Shown piece by piece: positions 1 to 14,639 of a DNA stretch of 64,000 bases. The DNA comes from Aphis gossypii (lineage: Eukaryota > Arthropoda > Insecta > Hemiptera > Aphididae): positions 56,830,351 to 56,894,350 of the forward strand of contig NC_065533.1 of NCBI RefSeq assembly GCF_020184175.1. Reading direction: 5' to 3'. The position numbers were made by a program, and so were the translations under genes. How positions within the stretch are numbered: position 1 is the stretch's first letter; every line of letters begins with the position of its first letter. Under the pieces are notes generated by a model. The model worked only from the letters and a program-made list of their open reading frames with translations. It had not been told where the DNA came from and searched no databases.

Positions 1-1553
1 ATTATGCGTTTGACAAAATAGACACATGAATGACTGTAGGGAACTTTAATATTACTCCTTAAAATATATAAGATTAGTCCATGACACTTACCGTAGTCCA
101 TCGTATTATGCGAAGATTATAATGGTAAAAAAACATAAAAATAAATATTTAATTATAAGTGTATATATATATATATATTTGACTTAAGTATAATAAATAA
201 AAAAACATTCGCAATTATGCAAACAGATGTTCATGTAAAATTTTTGAACTCACAATTATTATATTAATTTATTTTTCCCCATCATGTTGTCGTATAATTA
301 TACGTATACTATTTTACTCTCAATAATTGTTTTGGTAAATGCTTTTCAGTAGAACTATACTATATTCAATACATTTCTAGTTAAACTCTGTACAGAATAT
401 AAGTATTAATATACACACAAACTAAATAAACAAAACAAAAAAAAAAAAAAATATGCAAATTACATATACAGTACTAGTTTACTCCGCATGTATATTCACA
501 ATACACTTGATGAAGTGTTATTTATGAGACGATATTATTCCATATTGATCTTTTTAAATAAATTTGAAAAAACAATTCAAATTAACATTTACATTTTTTA
601 TTAGCTCATATAGGTTATACAACAAATTAAATTATTCAGTCATATGCACTCATATTCCCATTGTTATATTATTTTATAATAATTAATTTAAAATCGTACT
701 ACTAATAATAGAAAATTTCTTACACGAATGATTAATTAATCAATTATTATTATAATTGTACTTAAATTATTGCTGTTGAATTTAAAATTATAACATATAT
801 TTTGTGTTGATATAGTGTCTGGGGTATCAATGTAAAATTGTTTTGAATTGCCTTGTACTACATAAAAAAAGCTTAGTATTATCATGATATAAATGCAATT
901 TTATGATAGTTGTAGCAGTTTGAAAATGTTAAAAACGTTGTTTTAAAAATATAACTCAACATATTATATACTAACCATACAATACATTCATTAAGTTAAA
1001 AAAAATAAAGGAAAACTCATTTATTTAATATTTATTTAAGCATTTTGAGTCCAAAAAAAAATTGTTCATACATACCATGACTACAATTTATAAGATCGAA
1101 ATGCAACGTTATTTTGAAAATTTAAGCCACTTAATCAAGTTTTCATCTTAAGAAAGTATAAATCGAATTAAAATATCATTATCTGATTACCTGGTTACGT
1201 TATAATTAATTCCGATAAACTTATAGTCTATTATAATAATTTTAAAATAACTATAATGATTTAACTGAGTCTTAAGCTAATTAAATGTATGACTTAACAA
1301 ATATCCATATATTTTGAAGGCATGAGTGCAAAGTAATATTGTCTTGGATTATTTCTAACTGTTTTATACAGATTTCTTTTAACTTTTATAAAACAATTAA
1401 TTTCTTAAAAAATACATTTTAATATTATACTTAAAGAATCCTAAGCTTTTGTGTATATTTTTTTTCGTACGTAAATTCTGTTATGTGTCCAAGTTTTGTA
1501 TCCATCATACAGTTTTTGTTTTCATGGTTTCCAACATGAATGCCGATTTGCCG

Positions 1554-1556
<3 letters not shown>

Positions 1557-1587
<31 letters not shown>
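1557..1587 (+). repeat. A31 homopolymer
   Basis: Uninterrupted run of 31 adenines. No coding relic or target duplication was recognised beside it, so it cannot be assigned to a retrotransposon tail. Confidence 0.95.
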
Positions 1588-1590
<3 letters not shown>

Positions 1591-2431
1591 TTTATGTATA
1601 GCGTGTTTGTTGAACTAAACTCACAGAAGAATACAATATTATTATTTTAATTTTTCTGCTTTTTTTATGTAGTACAATTGAATAGTATTATTTTGAACGA
1701 GTATTTCATAATGTATAACCACAAGATGGATAATATTATACACCACAAAATTTTTTTATATAACGGTTTTCATTTTAGTAATTCAAATTAGAACATAATA
1801 ATATAATAGATATTCAATACTATTATTGGTTTTATTTAATTTCAACTTAATTATTATAATTATATGTACTTAAATTGGATATGATACGAAGTGGCTGACA
1901 AGCTATATATTAGCTATATATATATTATATTATCTGACATAAAAATTGATTTTATTATGAGATAACGATATTTATGGAAATGCGACTCGTTGATTCCTAG
2001 CTGTACTATTTGCATAGACTTATCTCTTGTAAACAGAGTTTTTGAAACAATGTATTTGTATTTGTATTTTTTTTTATCAACAATCTGTATTGAGCAAACT
2101 ACAGTATAGTACTATAGTATAACGAAGGACCTGTAGTATAACAATCCGTAAGAGATAACATATTGGGCCACTTATGACTTTATCTAATAAAATAATTTTT
2201 AACATTTTATTGAATTGAAAATATATGTTTATTACAGCTTTTTGTCTTGTTGACAGTTTTATAATATCTTGTCGACAATTACAATTATAGCCATTTGATT
2301 GTAAGCCATTTTTACTTTGTGAATTTCACTTATCTCTAATTTAAATATACAAATAAATAAATACAAAACTGTTTCTCAACAGTTATTTTGTACATTTTTT
2401 TATTTACGAATGAATTCAAAACAGTATACAA

Positions 2432-2453
2432 TTTTTTTTTTTTTTTTTTTTTT
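2432..2453 (+). repeat. T22 homopolymer
   Basis: Uninterrupted run of 22 thymines in AT-rich noncoding DNA. Confidence 0.95.
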
Positions 2454-5400
2454 AAAAAGCAATTTATGAATAAAGGCGTTAATATTAATTTTTATTAAAT
2501 AGTAAATACTAACATTAGAAGCGTTAGTATTCGAAAACATTTTTCAATATATTTAGTTATTTGCAGGGATATACAATATTTTAATTAGAACTTCATTTTT
2601 TTTTAAATAAACATAAAAATTTAATTTTAAAATAAAATAAAAAATGTTATATTTTAGTAGTCGTACACTTTTCAACTTAACTCAAAATATAAACAAATAT
2701 CTGGTACTCTAATGATTATGTAAATTAACAAAAGGATAAGTCAGGCTGAATAATGGTAATAGTCTATATACCAATTATTTAACTGTAAATGAAAACTTAA
2801 TTGAGGTTCAATGTACTACTTTAGTTTCAATTTAAAGTCTATTTTTATTATTTTATAATTTATAAATAATTTCTTAGCCAGCACCAATATAAACTCAAAA
2901 ATATAACTTTTTATTGAATTATACCATAATCTATCATTTACAATATTTTACAAATGTTTTGGGTTCAGGAATGCTATTCAGGATATGCATGGCTTTTCAG
3001 AAAGGAAATTTATAAGGATGTCCTTGAGTATAGTATTACCCTCTTTTTACACTGTCCTTAATATTGACTAAAAATACCGAAAACGATTAAAAGTATATTG
3101 TTGTAGAGCATTCTCCGCATCTCACAGCTATTTGGTGATTTTATAAAGGTGTTTTTCGTTTCTTTTTATCCAATCGATTTAATGCATAACAGGATGTAAC
3201 CGGGTCAACAACGATTGACAATGAAATATGCACTGCGGAAGCAACGTTAAAATGGAATCCATATTTTAATTTTTTTTGTAAAAAAAAAAATCTGTATTCG
3301 ATTTTAGTCCAATCGATTGCGTGATACGATTCCGTTAATTTCCTATTCATAATTCGTAAACGCCAGAAAAACAGCTAGATTACTATCAATGTATAATAGT
3401 CTAGAATACCTTAAGAAGAACAATTCAACACATCATCATTAATATTCCGTTTTTAGTTCTGAAAAAAATGACAATAATTTTCCATATTGTTTTATAATAC
3501 AAACATTCTTTTATAAAAAAAAAATGCAAGGACTTTAAATAAACTTAATTACCTGTTGAAAATCCGTTTAAAATCTAAATTTTTAAAAGCATACTTATTT
3601 ATTTTTTAGTTTTATCTGTCAAGTAAAATATTTTATATTCATTCACTATGAAAATTATATTTAATATTATGGGTATTAACAATATAAAAATAATTTTTGT
3701 CTCTGTAAATCAGAAGTCTATTGACTATTTTATAAAGAGTAATTGAGATTATCATAATATTTTGTCTTGGAACCTAAATAATTCTTGACTTATAAAATTT
3801 GGTTTTTAGTCAATTAATACAATATACTAAGTGTTTTGTTTAGGACGGTTAGGATTAGGTATTGAATGGATGGCTTAGTTGTTATTATTTATTTATTAAA
3901 CAATAATGTGTCTTGCAATTTAAATATGAGCTGTGCAGTTTAATACATAAATAGTAAAATTTTACATTATATTTTAAATTAAAAAAAAAATCATAATATT
4001 TAATTTGAAAGAATACTTTATTAAAGATCTTTTATTTTACAATATTTCAATATCCTCGCTAACAGACGATCCACCTACAAAATACGTTACAATAGTGTTT
4101 ATTTAATATTTTATACAATATTTTGGAAAATATTACAATGATTGTATAGAAATTAATTAAATTAAACTTAATCCAATTTAAGTTTTTCAATGTAAAGCAA
4201 ACTGAAGAATTCATCTACATATACGCAAATATGTTTTTTGTCACAGTAAGGTGTTTAACCAAAAAAACATGTCCGTTTTTACGGAAATTCATTAAACCGT
4301 TTGTTGACTTATTAACTTTACATACTGTACCTATGATTAATTATGTTCACGATTTTATGATTTTATATTATCATATATAGTATATTAGTATACATGTATA
4401 CTGTGTATATCTTAGGGTACTACACAATATTATACTTCGCACTTAATTTGAATAATGCATAGGTTTTTTTCTTTTATAATTATAAACGATGTGTTAATTG
4501 TTATTCAATATTTCTTTGTATACCGATAATTTTATGCGTATTTACTTTTTGAATAATGAAGTTGGCTAATGAGAACCATTTTCGTTCGTTTATTGTAAAT
4601 TCACAACGAATATTATAAATACCACGTTCACAGAAAAATCAATCTTCCTGTAAACTACATGTCCAGATAGTGAAATATTCATCCTTATTAAAAAATTTAA
4701 CAAAATCACATAATATATACATCCTTTTCGTAAAACAGACAATATCTATATGATATCCCACTCCCAGTTTAATTTTTATAAAACAAATTATAAAAAATTA
4801 TTTAGATTTATATTTTTCGACGTACATTTTTTGGTGAACAAAAATATATCATCATATACTATTTTATTTTAAATATATTTATTATTTATAAATAAGCCTA
4901 ATAATTAAGGATTAATTCAAAGTTATATAGAATTTTAACACATCGAATATTTTATCTATTTTTTTTATCTAAGTATGATCATTTTTCAGAGATTGATGTG
5001 TTATGTTGAACTTAAACTAAAATCATTGTTATTTTATATAAACATTAATGTTATAAAATGTTTAATTGTTAAATACAAAAATGTAATGTTATATATTTTT
5101 ATTCATAAAATAATATAGAGAAATAATCATTATAACTTGTAATTATTTTATAATAATTACACACAATGTACGATATAATATAAATGTGATCCATTTTAAG
5201 AAATTAATTTCTTAAATTATAAATAGGTAAATAATATAGACGATATTATATACTATATGTTTGTATAAATTCACGATCTGCATCGATTTTACTATCTGAA
5301 TATCCTGTTAATAAAAATATTTATTTCTCTAAGCAGATGTCATAAATCCGTATATATAATATAGATTATATAATAATCAATATTAGCCATATCAACTTTA

Positions 5401-7180
5401 TATAGTTATTATAAACTTAATTAAAATATTTTTGATTAATTCTAAGAATTTATGTTTAAAATAATTGAAATATTATTGGGCCCTATATCGTTATTCTAAA
5501 AACTGTTTATAAAATTTAATTTTTTTTTTACGATGATTATTTTAAAAATGAGACTATATTAAATGTACTTAATTATTATTTATTATTTTATTATTAGGTA
5601 ATTATTAAAAATAATTTGTACATACCTAATTTAAAAATGTTAGTATTAATATTAATAGTAATACATTTTTATTTATATTATTATTAATTTTAATGTTAAT
5701 ATTCAATAGGTTATATAAATGTAATTATTTTACTTGTAAATGAATAATTGTGATTGTTCACATAGTTAAATTAGTTATGAGTACATTACAGTTTTACAAA
5801 ATGGTGTTTTAATAGGTAACTACTCATTTTTTTGAAAATTATAAATTTTTCAAATATAATAATACTAAAATACGACTTTTTGAGATAATTTCACTATTAA
5901 GATTAATTCACTGATAAGATGTAGGATTTATGATTAATATAATCACCTTATATAAAAGTCATTTTCTATTAATTTAAGAAACAAACAATAAATAATTTTA
6001 TATTTTTAGTAATACTTACGTCTTATAGTACATTATACAACATGTTATTTATTTTTTAGGTTTTTTTTTATTGATAATTTTAAAATAGTTTTGTAAGTAA
6101 ATCTATTTTATTTATTTCACTTTTAAAATAAATTTCTTTAATTTTAATAGTTCATTAAATTATTAATATCTCAGTATGCTAGGCCCTAATATAGAAATTG
6201 TTAAGATAACACATATAAGTACTTTAGAAACGATAAAGTTACTCCTCAAACTATTTAAATCATTTTGTATTTATTCATTTACTGATTAAAAACAATTTCA
6301 TAATTATAGTAGTATTCAATATTCAATTTTATTGATAATAAATAAAGAGAAATACTTTCGTTCATGTAAGACGGCGCATCAGTTATGCAATATTACTACA
6401 TGCGGGTATAGAACAACAAATACGCACAAAAAATATTATAATAATATTATCTGGCCAGTACTGGTTGTCCGCGTATCCCAATCATTGATAGTTGCTATTA
6501 AATTTTTATAATAACACTAAAATATTATGAGCAATTTCAATATAATTACTAATTAGTTAACGTATAAATGCATTTTAAATTTAAATGAAATTATCTTCGT
6601 CAATATAATTATAAATAATAATTAAAATTAAATATATTATTTATTATATATATATATATATAAATTGTTATATAGGTGGTACGTGTTTTAATATATTAAT
6701 ATGTAATTATTATTTTTTTTTTTTTTGTGTTCTATAAAAAGTAGTCTGTTATTTAGTATGGGATTTTTAATTTCATACAAACCCATATATAACATAATGT
6801 ATACCCATCTAAAGTAGATTAACTAAAAATAATATATTAATAAAACACAGGCGATTTTATACACAATCATATTATACTCTGTGGCTTTACCGAATTATTG
6901 TTATTTATTGCATTTAAAATGTTTTAATATTGTAATACCATCAATGATAGTTTATATTAAAACCGTTAAAATTGTTTTTCAATTATTTAACCTTTAAAAA
7001 ACATGTTATTTCATACATGTATAGTATTTTATAGCTAAATATAGCCAGATTCTACAAGAATTGGTATAGAAAAAAAAAATAATTCATTGGAAACATTTAA
7101 CACAATAAGTATTATAAACATAGAATAATAAAACAATATTTATACAGACTTAAATAAATACCATATAAACTAGAAATACT

Positions 7181-7202
7181 TATATATATATATATATATA
7201 TA
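7181..7202 (+). repeat. (TA)11 microsatellite
   Basis: Perfect TA run. Shorter TA/AT runs of 8-9 units lie at 162-177, 6645-6662, 9584-9599, 25851-25866 and 46735-46750. Confidence 0.95.
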
Positions 7203-10200
7203 TTATTTTTATCATGAAAATATGTATAAAAAAACTTATTGTTTAATATAAATATGTATTTTAAAAGCTAAATATAAATTTATTTTTCAAATATTTTATA
7301 GCTTAAAAGTTATTTTTAAGTATTCTTTATGAAGAACAATATTTTTTCATATAAATCATAAAATTAACTAATATTATATTACATTAAATATATAATTATT
7401 ATAACAAACATAAAATTCACAGCTACTTAATTGTTTTCAACTTAAAAAATAACTTAATAAATGTTACTTTTTATGTATGTTTCAAAACATAAATTACTAA
7501 GTTGTAACCAATGTTAAAGTTTTTATATGTTTCCATTACAAATTCAAAATAGCCAGTAATGAAAGTTACCAATAATTTATTTATAAGACTAAAAACATTT
7601 TTATTTTTTCTTCGTTAAATATCGATGCAACTACCTATAACTAGTAATGTTTATATCACTCAAATTAATTTATATAAGTCATATTATGATACTTTAAAAG
7701 TTTAAAGTGTGTGTTATTCATTAGCAAATATTGACTATTATTTACAAATATGAACAAATATTTCGTATATTATACTTAATCAATGATTATATATTGGTGA
7801 TGGTAAACTTAAATAAAAGTAAGTTTATTTGATCATGATGTTAATTTAATATTATTATTATTATATTATAAAAAATACTCTCAATCTAATTATCAATAAA
7901 AGTCATCTGTATTATACTTCTTTCATGAAAAATAATTAATAATTATAATTGTTATGGTAATCTTGATTAAGTACTGTATAAAAAAAAATCAAAAAATATA
8001 CAAATAAAAAGATGTAGTTATCAGAATTTACTACAAATAATGTTACAATCGGAAAAAGTATCATTTCTCAGAAATAAAATTGTTTGCCGGTTGAAATTTA
8101 AGATAATGTATGGATAAGAATTCCAGATGTTGATTGAAATTTCAAGAGAATTCGTAAACATAGCAAAACAAATAAATACAAAATAAGTAATACTGAAATT
8201 TAAAAGTCATATTCAAAAACTAATACATTTTAATAAATTGCACACCAGAAACAAATACATTTTCAGTAATATAATATAAGCGAAGTGTATTATTATTATT
8301 AAATGATGTAATAATGAACATTATTTCTAGACAAGCAGTAACTACTGCATCCAATACAAAAGAAGCTTATCACAAATATCGTAATATATATTTAATAAAA
8401 AAGTAAAAATGTAATGAAATGATTAAACGTTAAAAAAGTAATTCTAAGTAAAACTTGTTAATTATTCGTGTTGCATTTTTATAATTTCAATTATTTTCTA
8501 AAAACAATACGCATAGGTGATATCATAATAATTTTTATACTGTGATTACTTTTTTTATTATTGTTATTATTATAATATAACTCAAATTTACAAACCACGT
8601 TTTATGTTGGTTGATTACGAAAAAGTTATAAACATTTCATAAAAATTCTGAATATTCCAAAACTGTTGTTTAAATAAATGTTTAACACATATCTATCGAC
8701 ATTTATTACGTTTAATTTTTTCTGTTGAAATTCATAATTAATTATAAGTAATTTAACTGCAATGGTTTTTTTTTTTTTATGATTTAATATTTATTTATAA
8801 AAGTTAATTTTGGGTAAACTATTTAATAATTTATTATAGTTATTTCATTTTTTTTTTATTTTTAGTATTAACCTCATCAATCAGTTGCTCGGTTTTATTT
8901 TGTGATATTTGGTCACGATAATTATTTTTCAAAACTTATATTATTTTTTTTATTGTCTTAAAACTATTTTTATTTGTTTTTAACCATACGATTTGTTTAA
9001 AAAAGTTAGTTTTCTACTTTAAAAATAATTCAGTACATTAAAAAAAAATTCACTATTGAATATCGTTATCTTAGACAAAAATAATGTACTTAAAAACTTG
9101 TTAGTTACAGAAACAATACAGAATTTGTTTATAGTTCTTTGTTTTATAATATTTTCTTACTGCAGTAGCTTAGAGATATATGAGTTTCACGCTATTCACG
9201 CATACTTTTTTAGTTCTTTAATCCTTATTTCTATCACAAAAAGAAAATATAATGGGTTATAAAATGATACTTTTTCACGTGACCATGAGGAATAAATGTT
9301 TTTTTCAAACATAGCACGTTTAGACAGTTCAGCCTATTTTATTTGTTAAAATAAGTTCTGACTTCAGATGTATTGATATATTTGAGCGAATATAACATAT
9401 AACATATTATTTTTAATTTATTTACAACACTATTAAATTTTAATTGAATTCATAATTTATAAACTGAAAAACTGAAAAACTATTTACAGTACGAGTATAC
9501 TGAATTACCTATACACGACTGTATATCGTAGACATAACATATTGTATTACACATAACATCATGGTAATCGTACAGTATTTTAAATATATATATATATATT
9601 ATAATAATAATATATATATTTAATATTACAATTAAAATTAGAAGTTATATCATATTTACTAATTAAAATTAAATTTAGAAATATTATACCATTTCTAAGA
9701 GACGTTAACCCATATTCATTTCGAAGATAAAAATAAAATCTTGACATAAGAATAATTGACGAGATATATCATACGTTTGTTATCGGTACTCGTGTTTGAA
9801 ATTTTAAAATGTAAATAGAGAAATGGGACAATAGTTTCATATTTCTTATTATAGTAATATACTATTGCTTGATAATAATACGTAGACATGCAAGTCAATA
9901 CGTACTGAAATAGTATTTTAATGAGTTGCCAAAAAATACGAGGTAACTAGGTAATATTATATTATAAACTACAGTGATGTTTGATAAAGCTTATAATATT
10001 ATAAATTACCCATAACATATTTTTATTATGTCAATTATGTAGGTACCTATACAGAAATCTGAACTATCTAGCTCATAAAATAATCAAACTTGTTCAATAA
10101 TATTTGGAATTGAATTTTATATTTATCAAATGATTAAATACAATTGATGTAGTCAACTTATGAGCTTTTAGATGTGCCCTTTCACGAATGCATTTGTCAA

Positions 10201-12129
10201 ACTGTCAGAAACAAAGTTTTCAGATTACAAAATGTTTGTTGTTGATTAGGTATAAAGTTTAAAATGGACCACAAATTCTTTAACTTATTTTAATCCCAAT
10301 AAGCATCTTTTAATCCTTATGTTTAGTGATGGATTATCAAGTATTGAATATAAATGATAATACTGGCAAGGTTTCTTAGAATCTTATAATAATTTGATGT
10401 GATGTATTATCTCTTTTCAAGTTATTTTATCAATATTTTTGATTCTGAGCTAAGCAAAAAAAAAAAATGGTTTTAAATCTTATGCAATATTATTATTATT
10501 TTTTTTTTATTAATAATAAAATAAATATAAGTAGTAGCAGCTAGATATAATATATTCTGTTTTTAATTAAATTACATTTTTCAATACAAAACTTGAGTAT
10601 TTAATACGAACTACCTATATTAAAAGCTGTTCTTATAAATTAAAAATGAACCTAACTACTAAATTATGATTTATTTTATCATCGTTTAATGTTAAAATTT
10701 ATAAAATTGGATAATTTATTTTTAAATATTATAATAAAAAATAAGTTAATTGATAAACATAGTTATAATAATATGATAGTTTTCACTGTTAATATTCATA
10801 TAATTCATTAAATATTTCAACTATAAAAAATAACTTTAAAATATTTACCAACGAACCTATTCACTCTATTCTACGGTAAAATACTATTAACTATTAAGTT
10901 AAATATATTGTTTTTAACACCACTATTAATAAATCAACTGAATTTAACAATTAATAAAAAATACTTTATAATATCAAGCATCTTCGATATTAGAAATATA
11001 TTCTGATTTACCAATCTTCTACACTGAGAATTGTTTTTTTCGTGTACAATTATAATTTAACTCATATTCAACATATTCATTGCATTGATATATTCAAGAA
11101 TAAGGTAAATTTTTAACCTTCTATATTATAGGAAAAATGATCTCCTTGGTTTTGTTTTAAATATATTTTATTTTATTTTAGTATTAGTATGTTATTCTTC
11201 ATACTAAATTTAGACTCTACCAATGAAATAACTCATTTCTAATCAACAAATATTTTAATAATTAAAATAAATAAATAATTATTTAATAATAATTCATCTA
11301 ACTGATATTCTGCAACATATCTTAATTAACGATATCAGTTTATTTTAATAAACAATTAGTGGTAACAACAATCTCAGTTAGTTCTGAGAATAATGTGTTG
11401 AAGCTACTTACCTACCTAGTTATACTAGGCTTAAGAAAATGGCACAAATAGTACTTATATGGTACAAAAGCAGTAGATTAAATATAGTAGAGTACTTAGA
11501 AATGGTTATTCAGTGAATTTTGCATTATTGAGAAGTATAAAGTGATTTAAGATATTTAACTTGATACTTTACGTCACTTAATTTAATTTATTTAACCTAT
11601 TTCACTATATATTTCAAATCACTTACAAGTAACTGTTAAGTGTTAGTGAACAATTTAAACGACTTATGCTTTAAGAGTATATATTTAAGGAAAGAAACCA
11701 AAATGAAACTTCAACAATGAAAAATAATTTTCAAGAATTGAATGCTGATAACTAGTGGTACTCAAGTGCTTAAAGCTTGAAAGTTGTTCATCAGCATAAA
11801 TCACTGCACATAAATAAGATCATATATTTTTTTAAGAAACATATTTATATTTTATTATCTATATATAATCGTTTTTATTTTCGATCAAATAAAAAAAAAA
11901 TCGACTTTATTAAAACCTAGTCTTATACAAATAACCACCATAAAAAATAATATAAAATATTTACCATTATATTTATTGCGTATATTTGTGTATATAATAT
12001 TCATATTCATGAACCTGAACGTCTTGTTTTACGGGCGATGCCCAAAAGCGAAAATAAGTATTAGGTTAATTTTAATTTTGAAAAATAGATTATTTTATTT
12101 TTTATTTCAAACTTGAAATCACCCGCTAA

Positions 12130-13293
12130 ATGGCGTCTCGATTTACTGTGCGCATGACCAAACAACAGCGAATGATAATTATACAGTCGTGTACCATTTC
12201 TAAATTAATATTTCACGATACGCGGGAGAAAGTAATGCATGGTGGTTTTGCATCTGCAATGTATTCTTATTGTATCTTACACAAACAAAATATGACTAGA
12301 AAAGTGTTTCATAAATGATAAATATTGTTTTAAAACAAAACATATAATAATGAAATTACCAATTATGGATGATTTGCCAAAGCAAAGAATCGAGCAATCT
12401 TCTTTTTTTACTTGAAATAGATTTTGTGGGGCCATTCTAAATAAGAAATCTGCGTTGAAACACATAGATTATCTATACATTTTGTATGTTTTTCTACGAA
12501 GGCATTATCGTAGCATGTGATTTGTTATCTTAAGAATTCTTTTTAACGTATTAAAACGATTTACCAGCCTATATGGCTTTGTTCAGATATTTTTCCGATA
12601 TTGTGACAAATTTTGCTGCCAACCGCAGATTATCGAACTGAAAAATCTATTTCACACAAAAAAAAAACATGGATGCCTATAAAGGATACCGAGTTAGGGG
12701 TTTACTTGAACATCATACCTTTCTCTTCGTTTTTAGGGGTAATGGTAAGCGGTTATGAAGTTGATAAATACAAACTTAAATAGAGCTAGAAGTTACGTGA
12801 ATATGATTTACGAAGAACAGAACTTAACACTGTTGTAATTCATATAAAGGCTTGTCTGAATTTCCGTCCTTTATATGCATCATCATTCGATCCTTCTGAT
12901 ATTATCCCTTTAATGACGAGTAATATTTTGAGAGATGATTCCTTGACCTGTTAACAGATTAAATACGTGGTGAAGAGTAAGTCAGGTGTTCCAGCAAATG
13001 TTATGGCCACAGCGACAAAAAGAGTATTTAGCTCAATTACAGTAGCCTAGTAAATGCTTAGATAGAGGGGTTCAAGGGTTAAGATTGGATCTGTGGTATT
13101 AATAAAGGAGGGTGACAAAATACTCCAATGGAAGCTGGCCAAGGTTATAAAGTTACATTCTGATAGGGACAATATTGTACGGATAGTCAAGTTGCAAACT
13201 TCAAAGGGTCAATTTACATGCGCAGCTAGAAAAATGTATCTGCTGCCATTCAAAAGGAACCACGAAAATATCTTAATAAGTCAATATAACTAA
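12130..13293 (+). mobile_element. BEL/Pao LTR-retrotransposon pol relic (integrase to DUF5641), frameshifted
   Basis: This is decayed coding sequence of a BEL/Pao-type polyprotein. In order, the frames show: the integrase zinc-binding region (12193-12270, KLIFHDTREKVMHGG); the linker typical of these integrases (12350-12400, MDDLPKQRIEQS); the catalytic-core region (about 12500-12650, NVLKRFTSLYG and IIELKNLF); the core end (12808-12950, ELNTVVIHIKACLNFRPLYA); and the C-terminal DUF5641 domain (13081-13293, with VLIKEGD, LQWKLAKVIKLH, IVRIVKLQTSKG and LLPF). A short WPQRQKEYLAQLQ motif sits just before DUF5641, as in the family. At least three frame changes and several stops are present, so it cannot be functional. 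Reverse transcriptase, RNase H, gag and LTRs were not found, so the copy appears truncated at its 5' side. The assignment rests on motif order and is secure. Confidence 0.9.
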
Positions 13294-13299
13294 AGTATG

Positions 13300-14290
13300 T
13301 TAATATAAAATTTAAAAAAATAAACTTGATTGTTTATTTTGGTCTTTGGTACAATATTAATTTTTTAATAATATATTATACTTTTTATTGTAATTTTCTT
13401 GTATTATTTGTATTTGTTTTAACAATAATCGTACCAAGGAACGGATATTTTTTAGAAATTTGAATTATTATTAGCATATTATGTATTTTAAAATGAGATA
13501 ATTGAAATATCGTTTTGCTTTATTCTCTATTTTAAAATAATATAAATAATCTATTATAATAATAATTTTCACATTTCTACATTTACGTGTATATTTTTAT
13601 TTTATATCATAATTATTTTAAAAATGTCAAGAATTTTTCGGGAAAAATGTTGACCTCATAAATTACCAACAAAATCTTAATATTTATTGAAAACCGACCT
13701 TATAGTTGAATAGAGCTGAAGTTTTGTACCCAAATGATGAAAAACTAATAATAAAAATATTCATTATCATCAAACCAATATACGCCTCCACTTAGAATAT
13801 ATAATTTATATATTTATTTATAAAGTACTGTGTATTAATAAATTATCAACATTATTGAAAATGGGAGTCATAATGCTTTTATATTATTAGTGCGACTCAA
13901 CTACTGTGCACTTATCTATCTGAATATTTATTAACTCCACGTTATTGAAACAAGCTAACGGTTGTGTAGTGTAATGAATATATTTATACAAATAGTATTT
14001 ATATTATTATTAATTAATCTGAATTACTTCCAATTAATTTATAATTAATTTTGATATTGTTATTATCAAACAGCCAGTGTTCGTTTCGAAGAAATGAAGA
14101 AAATCAAATCGTTTATATAATATAAATACATCCATCGGTCAGAATTTAATAAAATAATTCTCCGAGGGTTGAAGGTCGCAATTCAACCAAATATCTGTTA
14201 TTATATTATTTCCACATGACGGCCTGCAAGTGCACATATTGTATTTTACAATAATAACATATAGTTTCTCTATTTATAATCATATATATA
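13300..14290. other. AT-rich noncoding DNA after the BEL/Pao relic
   Basis: No gene seen. A 3' LTR of the relic would be expected here, but no TG...CA bounded repeat or second copy was found. Confidence 0.6.
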
Positions 14291-14294
14291 TATA

Positions 14295-14296
<2 letters not shown>

Positions 14297-14366
<70 letters not shown>
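14297..14366 (+). repeat. (GT)35 microsatellite
   Basis: Perfect GT dinucleotide run followed by interrupted copies to about 14384, preceded by a short AT run. The H/T-rich open frames across it on the minus strand are artefacts of the repeat. Confidence 0.98.
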
Positions 14367-14373
<7 letters not shown>

Positions 14374-14639
14374 TATGTGTGTATGAGTAGAATGTACCAC
14401 GTATAGGATTTATATGAAGCACGCACTTTTGTGGAAGACCCGGTCCGAAAACCACAAGTCGACAAAGTCATTGCAGCATGTGGCACACTTTCGAGCGCCG
14501 TCGTATAGCACACGCCGATACCTAAGTACACACAGCGTACCTACCCATATATAGGTACCTGTGCACACACGTACCTATACATATCGGAGGGGCTTATGAC
14601 GAGGGCAATAAATAACCAATTGGGTTTACGGCGAACGGA

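Larger units (their letters stand above)
1..12120. other. AT-rich noncoding DNA
   Basis: No gene can be supported. The stretch holds homopolymers, TA runs and many short chance frames (for example 3141-3350 and 9716-9898 on the minus strand). A GC-richer patch at about 6365-6480 (GACGGCGCATCAG, TGGCCAGTACTGGTTGTCC) has no recognisable coding content. It could be intergenic or part of a long intron. Confidence 0.7.

Noticed and set aside
3141..3350. 69-codon minus frame
   Set aside because: Poly-T derived phenylalanine and lysine runs, no homologous pattern recognised.
14206..14531. Minus-strand frames of 61-83 codons made largely of H/T repeats
   Set aside because: They are translations of the GT microsatellite.
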